10,582 bases of DNA from Ruminococcus sp. UBA946. GTDB taxonomy: Bacteria; Bacillota; Clostridia; Oscillospirales; Ruminococcaceae. Below, in pieces: positions 5,062 to 10,582 of the stretch. Under the pieces are notes generated by a model, which was not told where the DNA came from, did no database searches, and saw only the letters and a list, made by a program, of their open reading frames with translations. The stretch covers positions 2,755-13,336 of the forward strand of contig DBCY01000170.1 in the NCBI GenBank assembly GCA_002293295.1. Reading direction: 5' to 3'. A program made the translations under genes and the position numbers. Every line of letters begins with the position of its first letter. Within the stretch, counting starts at the first letter, position 1.

Positions 5062-5552
5062 AAATAAAAGTAATGATAAAGAACAATCAGAAGTCGGTGA
5101 AAATTCCGGCGGGACTGCGCCTTCTGATAAGGAAGTGCTGCCATGCGGTTCTGGAAAGCGAAGGGTTCAATTATGACGCCGAGGTCAGTATACTGTTCGT
5201 CGACAACAAAGAAATCCGGCAGCTGAACAGGATTTACCGAAACAAGGATAAAGCAACCGATGTGCTTTCCTTCCCTCTGGGCGAAAACGGAAACTATGAC
5301 AGCAATAAGGAAACAGGTGCGAAGCTGCTCGGCGATATTGTGATTTCATTGGAAACGGCAGTTAAGCAGGCTCACAATTACGGGCATTCGTTTGAACGTG
5401 AAATCGGATTTTTAACTGTGCATTCAATGCTCCACCTCCTAGGCTACGACCATGAAGCGGCTGCCCTTGACTCCGCCCTGATGCATGAGAAGGAAGAGTT
5501 TATCCTGGAAAGACTCGGCATTTCACGCCAAAGCGCCTTTACTGATATATGA
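5055..5552 (+). CDS. ybeY: Endoribonuclease YbeY (rRNA maturation factor)
   Basis: YbeY is a zinc-dependent single-strand endoribonuclease that acts in 16S rRNA 3' end maturation and ribosome quality control. The 165-residue protein carries the family blocks: LNRIYRNKDKATDVLSFPLG at about 57-76, LLGDIVIS at 91-98 and the metal site HSMLHLLGYDH at 123-133, with His123, His127 and His133 in the expected H-x3-H-x5-H spacing. Length is normal. The ATG at 5055 has GGGGG (5037-5041) upstream but at long spacing; an in-frame ATG at 5073 is the alternative and would remove six residues. A 19-codon ORF with a good ribosome site overlaps the start. Its last codon overlaps dgkA, and it follows phoH, its usual partner. 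Confidence 0.95.
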   Translation: MLKIKVMIKNNQKSVKIPAGLRLLIRKCCHAVLESEGFNYDAEVSILFVDNKEIRQLNRIYRNKDKATDVLSFPLGENGNYDSNKETGAKLLGDIVISLETAVKQAHNYGHSFEREIGFLTVHSMLHLLGYDHEAAALDSALMHEKEEFILERLGISRQSAFTDI

Positions 5553-6019
5553 TGAACATATTTATTAAACTGGCAAAAAGCTTTTTATATGCTTTCAGAG
5601 GAATCGCATATACAGTAAAAACCCAGCGGAATATGAGGCTTCATATAACCGCCGCCGGAGTCGTTCTTTGGCTGTCCGGATTTTATGGCTTTTCAGAAGC
5701 CGAATATGCTTTAGTCATACTGACAATAAGCTTTGTTATAGTCTGTGAGATTATAAACACTTCGGTCGAAGCGGCTGTTGACATGATTTCACAGGATAAG
5801 TCAAGGCTTGCTAAGATTGCCAAGGATACCGCGGCGGGAGCTGTTTTAATATCGGCGCTTGCTTCCGTATGCGTCGCCGTTTTCCTGTTCTGGGACACTG
5901 AGGTCTTTAATGAAATAATCATATATTTTAACAGCGAGCCGGTCAGGTATCTTATACCTGTATTATACGTCTTCCTGGCGGCTATTTTTATCTTCGGCAC
6001 AAAGGATAAGAAAGACTGA
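5549..6019 (+). CDS. dgkA: Diacylglycerol kinase / undecaprenol kinase family membrane protein
   Basis: A 156-residue integral membrane kinase of the prokaryotic DgkA family. In Gram-positive bacteria these mainly phosphorylate undecaprenol, feeding the lipid carrier pool for cell-wall synthesis. The signature is complete: EIINTSVEAAVD at 67-78, with Glu67, Asn70, Glu74 and Asp78, and AKDTAAGAV at 91-99. Hydrophobic segments lie at about 32-48, 52-70, 96-115 and 131-150. The fourth segment and short charged tail go beyond the roughly 120-residue three-helix core of typical members. The ATG at 5549 overlaps the ybeY stop by ATGA; a second ATG at 5552 is equally possible. No ribosome site is visible, so it probably depends on translational coupling with ybeY. 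Confidence 0.92.
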   Translation: MMNIFIKLAKSFLYAFRGIAYTVKTQRNMRLHITAAGVVLWLSGFYGFSEAEYALVILTISFVIVCEIINTSVEAAVDMISQDKSRLAKIAKDTAAGAVLISALASVCVAVFLFWDTEVFNEIIIYFNSEPVRYLIPVLYVFLAAIFIFGTKDKKD

Positions 6020-6044
6020 AATCAGGAAAGGAATGGTCATTAAG

Positions 6045-6815
6045 ATGGTAAATAATGAAGAAAGATTTACGGGAAAAGCAGATATTTATAAGAAGTTCAG
6101 GTCGTCGTATCCTGATGAACTCATAGACTACTTATATTCTAAGGTCGGTTTAAGTAAAGACAGTGTTATTGCCGATGTTGGCTCAGGAACAGGTATATTC
6201 AGCCGGCTTTTACTGGAAAGAGGCAGTTGTGTCTATTGTGTTGAGCCGAATGACGATATGCGCCGGATTGCTGAAAACGATTTAAGCACATATGGGTCTG
6301 AAAAATTCACTTCAATTAAGGCGACGGCTGAAAATACCGGTCTGCCGGAAAAAAGCGTTGATTTTGTAACGGCGGCGCAGGCGTTCCATTGGTTTGATAT
6401 GAAAGCGTTCAGGTCAGAGTGCCGTCGGATTCTGAAAGATAAAGGGACTGTAGCGCTTGTCTGGAACACAAGGGACTATGAATCTGAATTCATCAAAAAG
6501 GATTATGATATACGAAAAAAATATTGTATTGATACAAAAGGTTTAGGTATAGCTGGTTTTCCGGAAGAATCAAATTTTTTCAGAATTTATATGACGAATA
6601 TTTTCAGGAATGATTTGATTATTAACCGGGAAACATATATCGGGATGAATCTTTCGAGGTCATACAGCCCCTGCGAAGACAAAAACCCTATTGAATACAA
6701 AGGTTTAGTGAAAGAACTTAACGAGCTTTTTGACGAGTATACTATAAACGGCGTAATTCACTTTCCTCAGCTTACAAACTGTTATTTCGGAATGGTATGG
6801 ACAGGTGAATTGTAA
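6045..6815 (+). CDS. Class I SAM-dependent methyltransferase
   Basis: A cytoplasmic methyltransferase with a Rossmann-like SAM-binding fold; the acceptor substrate cannot be read from sequence. From this start it has 256 residues. Counting from the upstream ATG at 6033, it shows FTGKADIYKKFR at 12-23, typical of a widespread clostridial group, motif I VIADVGSGTGIFS at 45-57, an acidic Glu71 for the ribose hydroxyls, PEKSVDFVTAAQAFHWF at 105-121 and the helix RILKDKGTVALVWN at 132-145. The C-terminal third is less conserved and probably forms the substrate lid. Two in-frame starts exist. ATG 6033 is fused to AAAGGA, while ATG 6045 is 12 bases after it and matches the usual family N-terminus, so I chose 6045. 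It sits where Bacillus subtilis has cdd, between dgkA and era, and reads more A/T-rich than its neighbours. It may be an insertion into the conserved cluster. Confidence 0.85.
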   Translation: MVNNEERFTGKADIYKKFRSSYPDELIDYLYSKVGLSKDSVIADVGSGTGIFSRLLLERGSCVYCVEPNDDMRRIAENDLSTYGSEKFTSIKATAENTGLPEKSVDFVTAAQAFHWFDMKAFRSECRRILKDKGTVALVWNTRDYESEFIKKDYDIRKKYCIDTKGLGIAGFPEESNFFRIYMTNIFRNDLIINRETYIGMNLSRSYSPCEDKNPIEYKGLVKELNELFDEYTINGVIHFPQLTNCYFGMVWTGEL

Positions 6816-6819
6816 TAAG

Positions 6820-6833
6820 GCAGGAAGTCCTGC
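6820..6833. repeat. Palindrome GCAGGA-AG-TCCTGC between methyltransferase and era
   Basis: Perfect 6-bp arms flank two bases, five bases after the methyltransferase stop. No T-run follows, so it is not a normal intrinsic terminator. It could be an RNA processing or pausing stem, or chance. The rest of the 113-bp gap before era shows no clear promoter. Confidence 0.35.
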
Positions 6834-6928
6834 GGCTGTGCTCATGGCGGTATTTTTCAGGACATCGTAACGGGCAGGGATGAAATTATATCTTTATAAA
6901 CGATGATAAAGAAAGAACGGTTATTCTT

Positions 6929-7828
6929 ATGGACAGCAAAACAGCATTCATTGCTATTACGGGACGCCCCAATGCGGGGAAATCCTCCCTTTTAAATGCT
7001 CTAACCGGTGAAAAAATCGCCATGGTTACCGATAAGCCGCAGACGACCAGGACCCGTATTACCGGAATTGTAACGAAAGAGGAGACCCAGTATGTCTTTA
7101 TGGATACGCCGGGTATACATAAACCCAAAACACGTCTCGGCGAGCATATGAACAAAGCAATACGGGACTGTGTCATTGATGTTGACGTTATTATTATGAT
7201 TTCCGACCTTACAAGAAAAATCAATGAAGCTGAAACAATACTGTTAAAAAGCTTTAAAAAAAATGCTGCTGTTATTCTCCTGCTCAATAAAACCGACCTT
7301 ATCCGGAAAAAAGAAAATATCGCTCAGCGTATTGAAGAATTTTCATCCCTTTATGATTTTAACGCAATAATACCGGTTAGTATTTTGCACGGCGACGGTA
7401 CTGACCTGATTTGGCGGGAAATCGAAAAATACGCGGCTGAGGGACCCCATTACTTCCCCGACGACAAGCTGACCGACCAGCCCGAAAAATTTCTTATGAG
7501 CGAAATAATCCGCGAAAAAATCCTCATTCTTATGCGGGATGAAATTCCGCACGGCATAGCCGTAGGTATTGAACAAACGGAAGAACGCACCAATAAAAAC
7601 GGAGAGGATATTCTTGACTGTTCCGCTGTCATATACTGCGAACGCGAATCCCATAAAGGGATGATAATAGGGAAACAGGGAGCCATGCTGAAAAAAATCG
7701 GGCAGCTTGCCCGGACTGAGCTGGAAGAATTCTTCCGTATTAAAGTAAATTTACAGTGCAGAGTAAAAGTCAAGGAGGACTGGCGGAATAAAGAAGGTTT
7801 AATAAGGAATTTCGGATTAGGCAATTGA
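6929..7828 (+). CDS. era: GTPase Era
   Basis: Era is an essential GTPase that binds the 3' end of 16S rRNA and assists 30S subunit assembly. The 299-residue protein has the normal two-domain layout. The GTPase domain shows G1 GRPNAGKSS at 12-20, G2 around Thr39-Thr40 (QTTRTR), G3 DTPG at 59-62, G4 NKTD at 120-123 and a G5-like PVSILHGDG at 149-157. The C-terminal KH domain has its GxxG loop at GKQG 248-251 and the conserved end VKVKEDWR at 279-286. Length is standard. The ATG at 6929 has no strong ribosome site (GAAAGAA upstream), yet the protein begins exactly where family members do. Its neighbours ybeY, dgkA and recO are the expected ones. Confidence 0.97.
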   Translation: MDSKTAFIAITGRPNAGKSSLLNALTGEKIAMVTDKPQTTRTRITGIVTKEETQYVFMDTPGIHKPKTRLGEHMNKAIRDCVIDVDVIIMISDLTRKINEAETILLKSFKKNAAVILLLNKTDLIRKKENIAQRIEEFSSLYDFNAIIPVSILHGDGTDLIWREIEKYAAEGPHYFPDDKLTDQPEKFLMSEIIREKILILMRDEIPHGIAVGIEQTEERTNKNGEDILDCSAVIYCERESHKGMIIGKQGAMLKKIGQLARTELEEFFRIKVNLQCRVKVKEDWRNKEGLIRNFGLGN

Positions 7829-7899
7829 CAAGGAAATGGAAGGAATAGCATTATCCGTCAAATAATTCCACTGATATGTCACGCCGGTACGGGCATAAT

Positions 7900-7918
7900 T
7901 ATAATGTAGCTTTATAAT
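7900..7918 (+). promoter_or_regulatory. Two TATAAT boxes upstream of the YqzL-like gene
   Basis: Perfect TATAAT hexamers occur at 7900-7905 and 7913-7918 in the 114-bp gap after era. Neither has a recognisable -35 box at 16-18 bp. An internal promoter for yqzL-recO-mutS2 is possible but weakly supported. Confidence 0.2.
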
Positions 7919-7954
7919 CAGGTATTATATTCTGATGAAGGGATGATTATAATT

Positions 7955-8131
7955 ATGAGTAAGAATATGACCGACAGTTATAATGAAAATAAATGGAGCA
8001 AGTTTGAAATCAGCGGCAAGGTTTCCGATTACCTCGAATATAAGGGAATAAATACAAAAAGCTTTTCAAATGTCAAAGGAGAGCATTCGGATGCTGATAA
8101 CAACAAAGGGCCTGGTAATATCACAGCATAA
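7955..8131 (+). CDS. yqzL: YqzL-like small protein
   Basis: A 58-residue polypeptide lies between era and recO, the place where Firmicutes encode the small YqzL family. Its core, W-x2-F-x3-G-x-V-x2-YL-x2-K (about residues 14-30), follows the pattern of YqzL proteins, which are near 45-50 residues and of unknown function. The tail after residue 38 is hydrophilic and overlaps the first 41 bases of recO in another frame. Two in-frame ATGs exist: 7943 is fused to AAGGG and cannot use it, while 7955 lies 12 bases after it and is preferred. The family call rests on context plus a short motif, so it is moderate. Confidence 0.65.
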   Translation: MSKNMTDSYNENKWSKFEISGKVSDYLEYKGINTKSFSNVKGEHSDADNNKGPGNITA

Positions 8132-8873
8132 CGTAAAGGACAACGACCGCAATATCAATATCCTTACCGAGGAATACGGAATTGTAAGCATTAACGTTAA
8201 GGGCGCCTTAAAAATAACCGGCTCGAACAATTCCTCCACACAGCTTTTCGCTTATTCTAATTTTTGCTTTAACGAACGCGGCGGCAGGTATTATCTGAAC
8301 AGCAGCGAGCCTATACATATTTTTTATGGAATACGGCTTGATGTTGAAAAACTGGCGCTTGCCTGCTATTTTGCTGAAATTGCGTCGTACGCCGTCGTCG
8401 CCGAAAAAATTCCCCGGGATGTTATCAGGCTTGTATTGAATTCCCTGTATTTTCTTGAAAATGAAAAACGCAGCGTATCTTTTATAAAGCCTGTCTTTGA
8501 ACTGCGGTTTATGTCCGAAACAGGGCATTTGCCGCAGCTTCTCGGCTGTAAAACCTGTTACAGGCATGATGACGATGAAATGTATTTTTTAATTGACAAA
8601 GCCGTGCTTCTATGCGGGGAGCATTTCCGTTCCAACAAAATAACTGAAAACAGAAATACATATATGGTTTCCCCGTCGGTTCTGCATATGCTCAGGTACA
8701 TCTGCCTTGTTGAATTTGACCGGTTATTCAGTTTTAAGACATCCGGTTCTGATTTAAGGATTCTATCTGAAATTTCCGAAAAATATATCCTTACGCATCT
8801 GTCCCCGTCGCATAAATTCAAAACGCTTGAATATTACAAAGGAATCATTAATTATGAACAAATATTTTATTAA
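8091..8873 (+). CDS. recO: DNA repair protein RecO
   Basis: RecO helps load RecA at single-stranded gaps together with RecR. The 260-residue protein has the N-terminal OB fold (about 1-80), with TKGLVISQHNVKDNDRNI and TEEYGIVSINVKGAL matching family blocks, and a helical C-terminal domain with a zinc site. The site reads C153-x2-C156 and then C175-x2-H178, where most zinc-binding RecO proteins have a second CxxC. The frame opens upstream at an ATG at 8070, but AAAGGAG (8075-8081) lies nine bases before the ATG at 8091, and the family N-terminus begins there. recO overlaps the small upstream gene by 41 bp and mutS2 by 20 bp, so all three are likely translated from one message. Confidence 0.92.
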   Translation: MLITTKGLVISQHNVKDNDRNINILTEEYGIVSINVKGALKITGSNNSSTQLFAYSNFCFNERGGRYYLNSSEPIHIFYGIRLDVEKLALACYFAEIASYAVVAEKIPRDVIRLVLNSLYFLENEKRSVSFIKPVFELRFMSETGHLPQLLGCKTCYRHDDDEMYFLIDKAVLLCGEHFRSNKITENRNTYMVSPSVLHMLRYICLVEFDRLFSFKTSGSDLRILSEISEKYILTHLSPSHKFKTLEYYKGIINYEQIFY

Positions 8874-10582
8874 GCTTGAATTACATAAAATCCTTGAAAT
8901 GCTGTGCAATGAGACCTCCAACGAATATACCCGGAATCTTGCGCAGAACCTTGAACCATGCGCCGACGCCGAAACTGTAAAGCTGGAAATAAAAAAGACA
9001 ACCGACGCTTTTGACCTTTCGGTTAAATACGGTACACCCGCATTTATAAAATTCAAGGATATACGCGGTGCGTTAAACCGGGCAAAGTCGGGTTCGTCAC
9101 TGACCCTGCGCGAGCTTCTGGATGTTTCCCAAATGCTTTATCAAATCCGCATGCTGACGGAATGGTATAAATCATGCTCCGAAACCGAAACCTCCATAGG
9201 GTATCTTTTTGTGTCGCTTTCCCCTGACAAGCGGCTTGAAGAAAGAATCAGGGATTCAATACTTTCCGAAACGGAAATAGCCGATTCCGCCAGTATAAAG
9301 TTAACCGATATAAGGCGTAAAATAGCCAGGGCGGGGGTTAAAATCCGCGAAAGCCTCGACAAGCTTATCCGTAATACCGAGGTTCAGAAATCACTGCAGG
9401 AAAATATAATCACAATGCGCGACGGACGTTATGTCGTACCCGTTAAGGCGGAATACAAAGGCAACGTTCAGGGTCTTGTCCATGCGACATCTTCCAGCGG
9501 TTCGACTTTTTTCATAGAACCTATATCCGTAGTTGAAGCCAACAATGAAATCCGCATCCTGCAAGGCGAGGAGCAGGATGAAATCGAAAGGATTATAGCG
9601 GAGCTTTCGGAGGAATGTTCTTTTTCAGCCGATTCGATAACAAACGACTACCTTACCTGCGCTGAGCTTAATTTATATTTCGCAAAATCGAACCTTGCGG
9701 CAAAAATGAAGGCTTCCTGCCCTGAAATATCCGACGACGGCAGGATTAACCTGATTAAGGCAAGGCATCCGCTTATTGACAGTAATAAAGTCGTACCCGT
9801 GGATATCAAAATCGGTTATGATTATCAGGCTCTTATCGTCACCGGACCGAATACGGGCGGAAAGACCGTCTTGCTGAAAACAGCCGGTCTGCTTACAGCG
9901 ATGACAATGTGCGGCCTTTTAATACCGGCAGGAAGCGGAAGCCGTATTTCAGTATTCAAAAGGATACTGGTCGACATAGGAGATATGCAGTCGATTGAGG
10001 AAAGCCTTTCGACTTTTTCATCACATATGAACAACATTGCTGAGATTATAAAAATTGCAGACGGTAATTCCCTTGTTTTATGCGATGAAATAGGTTCCGG
10101 CACCGACCCTGTGGAGGGGGCCGCCCTGGCTGTCGCAATTATTGAAGACCTTAAAGGCAAGGGGGCAAAGCTCCTTGTCACAACCCATTACCAGGAGCTT
10201 AAAATGTATGCCATCGAACGCGAAGGTATAGAAAACGCGTCATGCGAGTTCGATTCCGCGACCTTAAAGCCCACATACAGGCTTATTATCGGTTCACCCG
10301 GAAAATCAAACGCTTTTTCCATTTCATCCCAGCTTGGTATCCCCGATAATATAATAACAAGGGCAAACGAGCTTGTTTCAACGGAAAACCAGCGTTTTGA
10401 AGCGGTGATTGCCAAGCTTGAGGAGTCGCGTATTTTTCTTGAAGCGCAAAATGATGAAATCCGTCTTCTGAAAAATTCACATGCTGAAAAACTCGAAGCC
10501 CTTGATAAGGAAATAGAAAGCTTCAATCAAAAGAAAACCTCCGAGCTTGAAAAAGCGCGTATTCAGGCTATGAGAATTGTTG
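8854..10582 (+). CDS. mutS2: MutS2 endonuclease/ATPase, cut by the window's right edge
   Basis: The first 576 codons of a MutS2 family protein are present and open to the last base. MutS2 acts in suppression of homologous recombination in some bacteria, and in Bacillus as a sensor of collided ribosomes. Visible parts: an N-terminal core and lever region (1-320) including MRDGRYVVPVKAEYKG near 188-203 and HATSSSGSTFFIEP near 210-223; Walker A GPNTGGKT at 331-338; DIGDMQSIEESLSTFSSH at 374-391; Walker B LVLCDEIGSGTDP at 407-419; and the His-loop TTHY at 443-446. After about residue 500 a coiled-coil begins. The C-terminal Smr nuclease domain would lie outside the window. The ATG at 8854 overlaps recO by 20 bp and has AAAGGA (8838-8843) ten bases upstream. 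Confidence 0.95.
   Translation, partial: MNKYFIKLELHKILEMLCNETSNEYTRNLAQNLEPCADAETVKLEIKKTTDAFDLSVKYGTPAFIKFKDIRGALNRAKSGSSLTLRELLDVSQMLYQIRMLTEWYKSCSETETSIGYLFVSLSPDKRLEERIRDSILSETEIADSASIKLTDIRRKIARAGVKIRESLDKLIRNTEVQKSLQENIITMRDGRYVVPVKAEYKGNVQGLVHATSSSGSTFFIEPISVVEANNEIRILQGEEQDEIERIIAELSEECSFSADSITNDYLTCAELNLYFAKSNLAAKMKASCPEISDDGRINLIKARHPLIDSNKVVPVDIKIGYDYQALIVTGPNTGGKTVLLKTAGLLTAMTMCGLLIPAGSGSRISVFKRILVDIGDMQSIEESLSTFSSHMNNIAEIIKIADGNSLVLCDEIGSGTDPVEGAALAVAIIEDLKGKGAKLLVTTHYQELKMYAIEREGIENASCEFDSATLKPTYRLIIGSPGKSNAFSISSQLGIPDNIITRANELVSTENQRFEAVIAKLEESRIFLEAQNDEIRLLKNSHAEKLEALDKEIESFNQKKTSELEKARIQAMRIV

Noticed and set aside
7376..7405. Era G5 loop reading SIL instead of the usual SAL/SAK type
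   Set aside because: A conservative change in a loop that contacts the base through its backbone; not evidence of altered function.
7450..7851. Minus-strand ORF opposite the end of era
   Set aside because: It lies antisense to the conserved Era KH domain, and its composition reflects the complementary codons.
8070..8090. Upstream ATG for recO
   Set aside because: The ribosome site AAAGGAG lies downstream of this ATG and points to the start at 8091.
9825..10526. Minus-strand ORFs opposite mutS2
   Set aside because: They overlie the MutS2 ATPase domain, which accounts fully for the open frames.

Overview
The window looks like chromosomal DNA of an anaerobic, low-to-mid-GC Firmicute, probably a clostridium of the Oscillospiraceae/Ruminococcaceae type. 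The signs are the run phoH-ybeY-dgkA-era-yqzL-recO-mutS2, a diaminopimelate dehydrogenase of the Ddh type, a DUF4358 lipoprotein, AGGAG-like ribosome sites and sigma-A style promoters. This placement is inferred from gene content; no rRNA or other marker is present.

Layout. Positions 1-75 hold an intrinsic terminator for a gene outside the window and three 11-bp tandem repeats. Next is an unrecognised plus-strand gene (about 123-527). A minus-strand pair follows: a membrane-anchored SGNH/GDSL hydrolase (2108-1179) and a DUF4358 lipoprotein (1112-582), read from a good promoter at 2144-2172. The 371-bp divergent gap (2109-2479) also holds the ddh promoter. ddh (2480-3478) is followed by a short membrane protein that resembles the start of a CrtO-like acyltransferase and is probably decayed. 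Then comes a possible short non-coding transcript ending at a strong terminator (3882-3916). From 4018 to the right edge everything is on the plus strand and tightly packed: phoH, ybeY, dgkA, a SAM methyltransferase, era, a YqzL-like small protein, recO and the first 576 codons of mutS2.

How the genes work together. The right-hand block is the conserved Firmicute cluster for RNA/ribosome maturation (PhoH, YbeY, Era), lipid carrier phosphorylation (DgkA) and DNA repair or ribosome rescue (RecO, MutS2). Compared with the Bacillus subtilis order, the gene between phoH and ybeY (pgpH/yqfF) and cdd are absent, and an unrelated methyltransferase sits where cdd would be. The genes are coupled by overlaps: ybeY/dgkA 4 bp, yqzL/recO 41 bp, recO/mutS2 20 bp. 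The left-hand block concerns the cell envelope: ddh makes meso-diaminopimelate for peptidoglycan and lysine, and the SGNH/DUF4358 pair is of a kind associated with O-acylation of surface polymers.

I found no defence system, CRISPR array, transposase or tRNA. The least explained parts are the hairpin-flanked ribosome site of the DUF4358 gene, repeat-derived codons at the end of the hydrolase, the possible small RNA before phoH, a 19-codon leader ORF before ybeY, and the first, unrecognised gene.
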